From: CAIWHR01 sp963846855
GTDB taxonomy: Bacteria > Pseudomonadota > Gammaproteobacteria > Burkholderiales > Casimicrobiaceae
Assembly: GCA_963846855.1 (NCBI GenBank)
Contig: CAWJXK010000003.1
Coordinates: 1 to 64,000, forward strand
Length of the DNA stretch: 64,000 nucleotides
Direction of reading: 5' to 3'
The stretch's first letter is position 1. Each line of letters opens with the position of its first letter. The notes under the pieces are model-generated. The model ran no database searches and had not been told where the DNA came from. It worked only from the letters and a program-made list of their open reading frames with translations. A program made the position numbers and the translations under genes. This document shows positions 57,526 to 64,000 of this stretch, in pieces.

Positions 57526-58270
57526 CGTGTTCTTTCGTCCGCCGAAGATGGAAGTACAGCCACAGCGCCGCGGCGAGTCCCGCAAATGCATACCACTGCA
57601 TCATGTAGATTCGGTGCTTCTCGACGCCGGAATCGGGCGCGGGCCAATCGCGGACAAGGAGGTCAGGACCGTTGGTATCGGTCTGCTCGATCACCACCGG
57701 CAGTACCGCGATGCCCGAAGCCGCCGCGAAACGCGCGAGGTCGAGATTCTGCCAAACCGGCTCCGGCCCGGACTCGCCCTTCAATTCGAGATATCCGCTC
57801 GCGGGAAGCGCGATACGCCCGACGATGCGTATCGCGCCTTCCGGCGGCGGCGCCGCGGGCAGGTCGCTGCGCGACGCACCCTGCGCGATCCAGCCGCGGT
57901 CGACCAGCACGGTGCGACCGTCGGCAAGCGTCAGCGGCGTGACGACGTCGTATCCGACCCGCCCGTCGTGCACCTTGTTGTCGATGAGGATCTGGCGCTT
58001 CCCCTCGAACGTTCCCATCGCGTGCACGCGGCGATAGCGCAACCCCGTCCAGTCGGATTGGGTCGCCAGCTCGGCAAGCTCGAGCGGAGGGGACTGCGCC
58101 GCCGCATCCTGCTGCGCGCGCTGCGCCTCCTTCTCCTGCATGCGTCCCTGCTGCCAGTGCCCTGCGGCGACGAAGAGGGCGACGCCGGCGATCGTCGCGA
58201 GCGTCGGCAGCATGCGCAGCAACAACGGCCGGAACGAAGCGGGCTCTGGGGAATTCGTCGCGTTTGGCAT
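57518..58270 (-). CDS. SURF1 family cytochrome oxidase assembly protein
   Basis: A 250-residue protein with two membrane helices, N-terminal (LPTLATIAGVALFVAAGHWQ) and C-terminal (MMQWYAFAGLAAALWLYFHL). Between them are typical SURF1 signatures: WQQGRMQEKEAQRAQ, YRRVHAMGTFEGKRQILIDN, VLVDRGWIA and EKHRIYMMQWYAFA. SURF1 delivers haem A to subunit I. Start ATG 58270 is divergent from the DUF2909-like gene. Confidence 0.92.
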   Translation of the reverse strand: MPNATNSPEPASFRPLLLRMLPTLATIAGVALFVAAGHWQQGRMQEKEAQRAQQDAAAQSPPLELAELATQSDWTGLRYRRVHAMGTFEGKRQILIDNKVHDGRVGYDVVTPLTLADGRTVLVDRGWIAQGASRSDLPAAPPPEGAIRIVGRIALPASGYLELKGESGPEPVWQNLDLARFAAASGIAVLPVVIEQTDTNGPDLLVRDWPAPDSGVEKHRIYMMQWYAFAGLAAALWLYFHLRRTKEHDG

Positions 58271-58293
58271 CGAACGTGAGCATCCTCTACACT
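58264..58293 (+). promoter_or_regulatory. Possible promoter for the twin-TM protein
   Basis: TTGGCA (58264-58269), 18-bp spacer, TACACT (58288-58293). The start point would fall almost at the ATG (58299), so the message would be nearly leaderless. Confidence 0.35.
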
Positions 58294-58298
58294 GACGT

Positions 58299-58499
58299 AT
58301 GAAGATCATCGTCGTTGCCGCGCTGATCGCGGTCGTCGTCAGCCTGGGATCGGCGCTCTACTATCTCTATCGCGACAAGGGCGAGGGCACGCGGATGGTC
58401 CGGATGCTCGCGATCCGGGTCGCGCTCTCGTTCGGCCTCGTCGCATTCCTCGTGATTTCCTATTACATGGGCTGGATCGGCACGCAGGGGCTGCGGTAG
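58299..58499 (+). CDS. Twin-transmembrane protein, DUF2909-like
   Basis: A 66-residue protein with two membrane helices (IIVVAALIAVVVSLGSALYY and ALSFGLVAFLVISYYMGWIG) joined by a short charged loop (RDKGEGTRMVRM). It is the small conserved protein that lies between coxC and surf1 in many betaproteobacteria. It is on the strand opposite to its neighbours, as usual. Probably connected with oxidase assembly; function not established. Confidence 0.85.
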   Translation: MKIIVVAALIAVVVSLGSALYYLYRDKGEGTRMVRMLAIRVALSFGLVAFLVISYYMGWIGTQGLR

Positions 58500-58526
58500 C
58501 GAAGGTATCCAGAACTCCGCCGCCCC

Positions 58527-58992
58527 GCCTCGGCCTCCACATCGGTCGAGGTTCGCCTGCGTTGCGTTGTCGGCCTCCAGCGTCGACTCGCGTTTGCTCC
58601 GATCCCCTGCGCGCTTCGCGCTCGGGGCCGCTCGCGCCTCGGCCTCCACATCGGTCGAGGTTCGCCTGCGTTGCGTTGTCGGCCTCCAGCGTCGACTCGC
58701 GTTTGCTCCGATCCCCTGCGCGCTTCGCGCTCGGGGCCCCTCGTCGCCGCTCGCGCCTCGGCCTCCACATCGGTCGAGGTTCGTCTGCGTTGCGTTGTCG
58801 GCCTCCAGCGTCGACTCGCGTTTGCTCCGATCCCCTGCGCGCTTCGCGCTCGGGGCCCCTCGTCGCCGCTCGCGCCTCGGCCTCCACATCGGTCGAGGTT
58901 CGTCTGCGTTGCGTTGTCGGCCTCCAGCGTCGACTCGCGTTTGCTCCGATCCCCTGCGCGCTTCGCGCTCGGGGCCCCTCGTCGCCGCTCGC
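58527..58992. repeat. Tandem repeat array, four units of 109-119 bp
   Basis: Four direct copies start at 58527, 58636, 58755 and 58874 with GCCTCGGCCTCCACATCGG; units are 109, 119, 119 and 119 bp. They are almost identical; the first lacks about 10 bp at its end. Each has a GCGCTTCGCGC hairpin. A fifth copy begins at 58993 but stops at the coxC stop codon. Unit length is not a multiple of three. The array fills the space after coxC. Confidence 0.93.
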
Positions 58993-58996
58993 GCCG

Positions 58997-59857
58997 CTAC
59001 AGCCAGTAGACGAGGATGAAGAGCATCAGCCAGACGACGTCGACGAAGTGCCAGTACCATGCCGCGGCCTCGAACCCGAAATGATGCTTGGGCGTGAAGT
59101 GGCCGCGCATGATCCGCACCAGCATCACGGTCAGCATGATCGCGCCGATCGTGACATGCGCCCCGTGGAACCCCGTCAGCATGAAGAACGTCGAGCCGTA
59201 GACGCCGGTCGAGAGCTTGAGGTTGAGCTCGGTGTAGGCATGGTGATACTCGTATCCCTGGAAGAAAAGGAACGTGAACCCCAGGGCGATCGTCGCGAAC
59301 AGCCACAGCTTGAGCGGGCCGCGATTGCCGGCCTTCAGCGCGTGATGCGCCATCGTGATCGTGAAGCCCGATGACAGGAGGATGATCGTGTTGAGGAGCG
59401 GGATGCCCATCGCGCCCATGGGCGTGAACTGCTCCTTGATGTATGGGCCGACGGTCGGCCAGCCGGACGTGTAGTCGGGCCAGAGCAGCTTCGATCCGAG
59501 GCTGCCGAGATCGGGAACCGACTGGTTGCGGACGTAGAAGAGCGCGCCGAAGAATGCCGCGAAGAACATCACCTCGGAGAAAATGAACCAGCTCATGCTC
59601 CAGCGGAACGAGAGGTCGACCCGGTGGTTGTACTTGTGCCCCTCGGACTCGCCGATCACCGTGCCGAACCAGCCGAACAGCATCACGAGCAGGATGCCGA
59701 ACCCGGTCGCGGCGAGCCACGGACCGGCCGGATGGCTGTTGACCCACAGCGCGGCGCCGAAGGCGAGGAACAGCAGCGCGAGCGAGCCGGTGATCGGCCA
59801 GTGCGACGGCTGCGGGACGAAGTAATGCGGCTTGGCGCCGGGATCTGCTGCGCTCAT
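58997..59857 (-). CDS. coxC: Cytochrome c oxidase subunit III
   Basis: A 286-residue membrane protein with seven helices: FRWSMSWFIFSEVMFFAAFF, IILLSSGFTITMAHHALKAG, FLFFQGYEYHHAYTELNLKL, FHGAHVTIGAIMLTVMLVRI and AAAWYWHFVDVVWLMLFILV, all standard subunit III elements. The stop TAG lies directly at the edge of the tandem repeat array, so its 3' untranslated part consists of those repeats. Confidence 0.96.
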   Translation of the reverse strand: MSAADPGAKPHYFVPQPSHWPITGSLALLFLAFGAALWVNSHPAGPWLAATGFGILLVMLFGWFGTVIGESEGHKYNHRVDLSFRWSMSWFIFSEVMFFAAFFGALFYVRNQSVPDLGSLGSKLLWPDYTSGWPTVGPYIKEQFTPMGAMGIPLLNTIILLSSGFTITMAHHALKAGNRGPLKLWLFATIALGFTFLFFQGYEYHHAYTELNLKLSTGVYGSTFFMLTGFHGAHVTIGAIMLTVMLVRIMRGHFTPKHHFGFEAAAWYWHFVDVVWLMLFILVYWL

Positions 59858-59914
59858 CGGGAGAAACCTCTTTCGCGTGGGGCCGGCGCCGTTCCGTGGC
59901 GCCCGTCGCCAGGG

Positions 59915-60472
59915 TTATGTCTTGCCCGCACCTTCGACCTCGAAGAACGTGTACGAGAGCGTGATCGTCGCGACGTCGCGGGGCAGCTTCGGGTCGACGA
60001 CGAACACCACCGGCATCTGCCGCCGCTCGCCCGCCTGCAGCGTCTGCCTGGCGAAGCAGAAACATTCGAGCTTCTGGAAATACTGCGCGGCGTCGGGAGG
60101 GACGTAGCTCGGGATCGCCTGTCCCGTCATCGGCCGGTCGGTGGTGTTGGCGATCTCGAACATCGCCTGCCGGACCTCGCCCGGATGCACGCCGATGATC
60201 GGCTCGAGCGGCCGGAACGTCCACGGCAGCTTGCGCACGTTCGAATCGAATTCGATGCGCACGGTGCGCGTCGCGTCGACCTGGGTGCTGCGGACGTCGT
60301 CGGCGCGGTCGATGTTGCGCAGGCCCGTCGCCTCGCAGATCCTCTCGTAGAACGGCACGAGCGCGTAGCCGAATCCGAACATCGCGACGGCGACCACGCC
60401 GAGCTTCAACAGGAGCGTCCGGTTGGACCGGCGCCTCTCGTCGTGCATTCCGCCTGGCGTGACTGCGCTCAT
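59915..60472 (-). CDS. ctaG: Cytochrome oxidase assembly protein CtaG/Cox11
   Basis: A 185-residue protein: one membrane helix near the start (LLLKLGVVAVAMFGFGYALV) and a periplasmic Ig-like domain with copper-binding CFCF in FQKLECFCFARQTLQAGERR. FYERICEATGL is typical. It delivers copper to the CuB site of subunit I. Overlaps the preceding small gene by 4 nt. Confidence 0.95.
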   Translation of the reverse strand: MSAVTPGGMHDERRRSNRTLLLKLGVVAVAMFGFGYALVPFYERICEATGLRNIDRADDVRSTQVDATRTVRIEFDSNVRKLPWTFRPLEPIIGVHPGEVRQAMFEIANTTDRPMTGQAIPSYVPPDAAQYFQKLECFCFARQTLQAGERRQMPVVFVVDPKLPRDVATITLSYTFFEVEGAGKT

Positions 60473-60786
60473 CTGCGCGGCCCCGGCGCCGGTTGAGACG
60501 AATCAAAATCGTCCTGCGGACGAGCGCCGCCGCCCGGGAATTCGCGCTGCGAGCACCGACCCTTGCCACCCTCGGTCGCGCGGAGATTTCTTCCGATCGC
60601 GACGACCAGAAACAGTAGCACCGCAGCCCCCATGACACTGATGCCGGTCGTCGGTCCGCCCATGAAACGCGCGGCAATGATGCCGAAGAAGAACACGCAC
60701 GCCACCGACACGAGGACGATCGCCACGCGCCTGTTGGCAGACTTGCGCCGCGCCGTTTCCGCGATGTCGATCTTGTCCACGCTCAT
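60469..60786 (-). CDS. Small membrane protein between coxA and ctaG
   Basis: A 105-residue protein with two membrane helices (VAIVLVSVACVFFFGIIAAR and GISVMGAAVLLFLVVAIGRN) and a polar C-terminal tail. Its first about 45 residues resemble the roughly 40-residue cytochrome oxidase small assembly protein found here in related operons. The second helix and tail are additional. The 4-nt overlap with ctaG supports the full reading. Start ATG 60786, 36 nt after coxA. Confidence 0.65.
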   Translation of the reverse strand: MSVDKIDIAETARRKSANRRVAIVLVSVACVFFFGIIAARFMGGPTTGISVMGAAVLLFLVVAIGRNLRATEGGKGRCSQREFPGGGARPQDDFDSSQPAPGPRR

Positions 60787-60821
60787 CCCATTCGCTCGAG
60801 CGGCCCTCGGGGCCGCCCGGT

Positions 60822-62423
60822 TCACTTGATCAACGGCGGCGTTTCCCATGTGTGGTACGGCGCCGGCGAGGGCACGGTCCACTCGAGCGTGTCGGCGCCA
60901 TCCCACGGTTTGGCGGGCGCCTTCGCGCCCTTCCCCATCACGCATTTCAGCACCGCCCAAAGAAAGATGAGCTGCGTCGCCCCGAACCAGAACGCGCCGA
61001 TCGACGCGATCATGTTCCAGTCAGCGAACTGCTGCGCGTAATCGGGAATCCGTCTCGGCATGCCCGCGAGGCCGAGGAAATGCATCGGAAAGAATGTGAC
61101 GTTGAACGAGAGCATCGACGACCAGAAATGGAGCTTGCCGAGCCGCTCGTCGTACATCGTGCCCGTCCATTTCGGGATCCAGTAGTACACGCCGCCGAAG
61201 AACGCGAACAGGCTGCCGGCCACCATCACGTAGTGGAAATGGGCGACGACGTAGTACGTGTCCTGCATCTGGACGTCGACCGGCATGATGGAGAGGACGA
61301 GTCCGGTGAAACCGCCCAGCGTGAACAGGAAGAGGAATCCGATCGCGAACAGCATCGGCGTCTCGAAGGAGAGCGAGCCCCGCCACATCGTCGCGACCCA
61401 GTTGAAGACCTTCACTCCGGTCGGCACCGCAATCAGCATCGTCGCGTACATGTAGAACAGGATCCCGGCCGCGGGTAGCCCGGTCGTGAACATGTGGTGC
61501 GCCCAGACGACGAACGAAAGTATCGCGATGCCGGCGACCGCGTACACCATCGACGCATAGCCGAACAGCGGCTTGCGCGAGAACGTCGGGATGATCTGCG
61601 AGATGATGCCGAACGCGGGCAGGATGATGATGTAGACCTCGGGATGCCCGAAGAACCAGAACACGTGCTGGAACAGCACCGGGTCGCCGCCGCCCGCCGC
61701 GTTGAAGAAGCTCGTGCCGAAATGACGGTCGGTGAGCAGCATCGTCACCGCACCTGCGAGCACCGGCATCACGGCGATCAGCAGGTACGCGGTGATGAGC
61801 CACGTCCAGCAGAAAAGCGGCATCCGCATCAGCGTCAGGCCCGGCGCGCGCATGTTGAGGATCGTCGTGATGATGTTGATCGAGCCCATGATCGACGACG
61901 CGCCCATGATGTGGATCGCGAAGATCGCGAAGTCCATCCCCATGCCCTGCTGGACCGTCAGCGGCGGATAGAGCGTCCAGCCAGCGCCGACCGCGCCGCC
62001 GGGAACGAACAGCGACGTGACGAGCAGGATCGCCGCCGGCGGGAGCAGCCAGAAGCTCCAGTTGTTCATCCGCGCGAACGCCATGTCCGGCGCGCCGATC
62101 ATCAGCGGGATCTGCCAGTTGGCGAACCCGACCGCCGCCGGCATGATCGCGCCGAACACCATGATGAGCCCGTGCAGCGACGTCATCTGGTTGAATCGCT
62201 CCGGGTCGAGGATCTGCAGCCCCGGTTCGAACAGCTCGGCGCGGATCAACATCGCCATCGTCCCGCCCACGAGGAACATCACGAACGAGAACCACAGGTA
62301 CATCGTGCCGATGTCCTTGTGATTGGTCGTCGTGATCCAGCGCATGATCCCGGTCGGGTGGTGCGCGTGTTCGTCGTGCGTGTGGCCGTAGTCGGGCGCG
62401 AGTTCGTGCGAAGCGCTGCTCAT
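60822..62423 (-). CDS. coxA: Cytochrome c oxidase subunit I
   Basis: A 533-residue protein with twelve helices. It has FGHPEVYIIILPAFGIISQI (CuB His and the cross-linked Tyr), VVWAHHMFTTGLPAAG (CuB His pair) and VVAHFHYVMVAGSLFAFFGG (haem a and a3 ligands). The N-terminal HHPTGIMRWITTTNHKDIGT is typical. A haem-copper oxidase of the A family. Between coxB (86 nt) and the small assembly gene. Confidence 0.97.
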   Translation of the reverse strand: MSSASHELAPDYGHTHDEHAHHPTGIMRWITTTNHKDIGTMYLWFSFVMFLVGGTMAMLIRAELFEPGLQILDPERFNQMTSLHGLIMVFGAIMPAAVGFANWQIPLMIGAPDMAFARMNNWSFWLLPPAAILLVTSLFVPGGAVGAGWTLYPPLTVQQGMGMDFAIFAIHIMGASSIMGSINIITTILNMRAPGLTLMRMPLFCWTWLITAYLLIAVMPVLAGAVTMLLTDRHFGTSFFNAAGGGDPVLFQHVFWFFGHPEVYIIILPAFGIISQIIPTFSRKPLFGYASMVYAVAGIAILSFVVWAHHMFTTGLPAAGILFYMYATMLIAVPTGVKVFNWVATMWRGSLSFETPMLFAIGFLFLFTLGGFTGLVLSIMPVDVQMQDTYYVVAHFHYVMVAGSLFAFFGGVYYWIPKWTGTMYDERLGKLHFWSSMLSFNVTFFPMHFLGLAGMPRRIPDYAQQFADWNMIASIGAFWFGATQLIFLWAVLKCVMGKGAKAPAKPWDGADTLEWTVPSPAPYHTWETPPLIK

Positions 62424-62508
62424 TGCCTGCTCCTGGACATTTCGTCGAATTCCCGGGCCTTGGATGCGTCAGTGTCGCGCCCGTCGTGGCGGGTGCACCG
62501 GCGCGCCG

Positions 62509-63654
62509 TCATGACCGCCCCGCCTTGACATCGGACGGTTGCACCGCTTCTCCCGTCTTGTTCCCCCAGCTGTTGCGCGTGTACGTGATCACGGCAGCGA
62601 GATCGATGTCGGAAAGCTGTTTCCACGCGACCATCGCCGTCTGCTTGCCGTCGCGCTCGACGCCGTTCAGCACCGTCTTGATCTGGACTTCCTTCGGTCC
62701 GTTGACGACCCGGGACCCGTCGAGCGCCGGGAAGGACCCGGGAACGCCCTTGCCGGTCGGCTGGTGGCACGCGGCGCAATTGGCGGTGTAGACCTTCTCG
62801 CCCCGCGAAACAAGCTCGGCGATGTTCCAGACCTTGTTCGGATCGTCGGCCGCCAACCTGAACTTCGTCTTCTGCGCGTCAACCCACTTTGCGTAGTCCT
62901 CCTTCGACTTCACTTCGACGACGATCGGCATGAAGCCGTGCTCCTTGCCACAGAGCTCCGCGCACTGGCCGCGATAGATGCCGATCTTCTCGGCCCTGAA
63001 CCAGCTGTCGCGGACGAAGCCGGGGATCGCGTCCTGCTTCACGCCGAACGCCGGCACCCACCATGCGTGGATGACGTCGCCCGCGGTGATGAGGACGCGC
63101 ACCTTCGCGTTGACGGGGACCACCATCGGGTTGTCGACCTCGAGCAGATAGTGCTCGCCCTTGGTCTCCCTGTTCTCGATCTGCGCCAGGGGCGTCGAGA
63201 GATTCGAATAGAAGCTGAATCCCTCGTCGAGATAATCGTAGTTCCATTTCCACTGGTACCCGGTGACCTTGACGGTCAGGTCCGGCGCCGAGGTGTCCTT
63301 CATCGCCAGGATGGTCTTGGTCGCAGGGAACGCCATGAACAGCAGGATCAGGAACGGGATGACCGTCCAGATGATCTCGACCAGCGCATTCTCGTGGAAC
63401 GGGTGTGCTTGGTGGCCCAGCGATTTCCGGTGCCTGAAAATCGAATAGAACATCACGCCGAAGACGCCGACGAAGATGACGACGCAGACCCAGAAGATGA
63501 ACGAATGCAGGTCGAACATCTGCCGCGCGATCGGCGTCACCGGCGGCTGCAGGTTCCAGTCCGGCATGGCCAGCGCGGCACCCGGCGCGGCGAGTGCCGC
63601 CGCCAGGCCCACTCCCATGAGCCGGTGGCCCGGCTTCGTCTCATTGCGCTGCAT
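62509..63654 (-). CDS. coxB: Cytochrome c oxidase subunit II with fused cytochrome c domain
   Basis: A 381-residue protein: signal or first helix (LMGVGLAAALAAPGAALA), two membrane helices, then a cupredoxin domain with the CuA site (WWVPAFGVKQDA; YRGQCAELCGKEHGFMPIVV). The C-terminal about 95 residues are a class I cytochrome c domain with CAACH and a likely Met ligand in TAMVAWKQLSD. This makes the enzyme caa3-type. Start ATG 63654 is preferred to the longer open frame. Confidence 0.95.
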   Translation of the reverse strand: MQRNETKPGHRLMGVGLAAALAAPGAALAMPDWNLQPPVTPIARQMFDLHSFIFWVCVVIFVGVFGVMFYSIFRHRKSLGHQAHPFHENALVEIIWTVIPFLILLFMAFPATKTILAMKDTSAPDLTVKVTGYQWKWNYDYLDEGFSFYSNLSTPLAQIENRETKGEHYLLEVDNPMVVPVNAKVRVLITAGDVIHAWWVPAFGVKQDAIPGFVRDSWFRAEKIGIYRGQCAELCGKEHGFMPIVVEVKSKEDYAKWVDAQKTKFRLAADDPNKVWNIAELVSRGEKVYTANCAACHQPTGKGVPGSFPALDGSRVVNGPKEVQIKTVLNGVERDGKQTAMVAWKQLSDIDLAAVITYTRNSWGNKTGEAVQPSDVKAGRS

Positions 63655-64000
63655 GCTTACCTCGATTGCGTCGTTCAGTCGTCTTGAAATGCATCGCCCG
63701 CGCCGGCTCGACCGCGTCGCGGTCCGCCCGGACACAAGATCACGGGGCACCGTCCGGCGACGATCGTGTCGTGTGCTCAGACGGAAATGGCGCCAGCGCG
63801 CCGCGACTGTTGGTCGGTCGGCGCGCCATCAGCACTCTTCGCGCGGGATTGCTGGAAACGGCGCCGGATTCTAGCACGGATGCAGCGTATCCGCGCGAGC
63901 CGTGGGGTGATGTCAGTTCACGCGTCCGCAGAGCGTGCGCACGGACGTCGCGCCCGCTGCCGAGCCGTCTGCGAAGCTCCCGGTTGGCGCTCGCGAAGGT
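63655..64000. other. Upstream region of the cox operon
   Basis: No gene is supported. On the minus strand an extended -10 (TGCTAGAAT, 63868-63876) would give a leader of about 200 nt to coxB. No -35 is evident. The last 100 bases of the window have no clear feature. Confidence 0.45.
63868..63876 (-). promoter_or_regulatory. Extended -10 promoter element for the cox operon
   Basis: On the minus strand TGCTAGAAT is the same extended -10 as before rubredoxin. It lies about 200 nt before the coxB start. Confidence 0.45.

Noticed and set aside
58527..58992. Tandem array considered as a CRISPR
   Set aside because: Units are about 119 bp, contiguous and without unique spacers, and no cas gene is near.
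58287..60677. 796-codon minus-strand frame crossing the tandem repeats, coxC and ctaG
   Set aside because: It is out of frame with coxC and ctaG; the repeated peptide comes from the 119-bp DNA repeat, whose length is not a multiple of three.

Overview
The window is a high-GC bacterial chromosome segment. I read it as a betaproteobacterium without a named genus. The grounds are the rrn layout (16S, tRNA-Ile, tRNA-Ala, 23S, 5S), a cox locus of betaproteobacterial type with a DUF2909-like twin-TM protein and SURF1, and a GspE-to-GspD type II secretion locus. No plasmid, phage or integrase gene is visible.

Layout. (1) 1-6.4 kb: one rRNA operon on the minus strand with a strong P1-type promoter near 6.39 kb. 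It carries two intervening sequences in 23S, one coding for a four-helix-bundle protein, and a family of TCAGTTGACAG-type inverted repeats. These repeats also fill the 16S-23S spacer and flank a duplicated 3' fragment of tRNA-Ala. (2) 6.7-23.4 kb: a surface-glycan type region with two membrane proteins, one GT9-like and three GT41 (SPINDLY/OGT-like) TPR glycosyltransferases, two methyltransferases, an acyltransferase and a Wzm/Wzt ABC exporter. (3) 23.4-28.3 kb: a SurA-like chaperone, two secreted proteins and a lipoprotein. (4) 28.6-41.2 kb: a type II secretion operon transcribed E-(radical SAM)-F-G-H-I-J-K-L-M-C/N-D, with a radical SAM/SPASM gene tightly placed between gspE and gspF. (5) 41.6-48.2 kb: housekeeping genes (hemL, thiE, thiD, rubredoxin, gloA, rhomboid) mixed with two sulfotransferase-like genes. 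(6) 48.6-55.3 kb: a three-gene operon of a SIR2-TIR protein, a membrane-anchored nSTAND ATPase with TPRs, and a TPR-SLOG-class III cyclase protein. This is the best candidate here for an undescribed immune or conflict-signalling system. (7) 55.3-63.7 kb: a caa3-type cytochrome oxidase locus with assembly factors (Sco, CtaB, SURF1, CtaG), broken by a 119-bp tandem repeat array beside coxC; no ctaA is seen.

Quality note. Many genes between about 9 and 30 kb need one or more single-base frame changes to read through, and two neighbouring secreted-protein genes need several each. From 31 to 64 kb no gene shows this. These may be assembly errors in a weak stretch or real decay; coordinates of those genes span the whole reconstructed reading frame.
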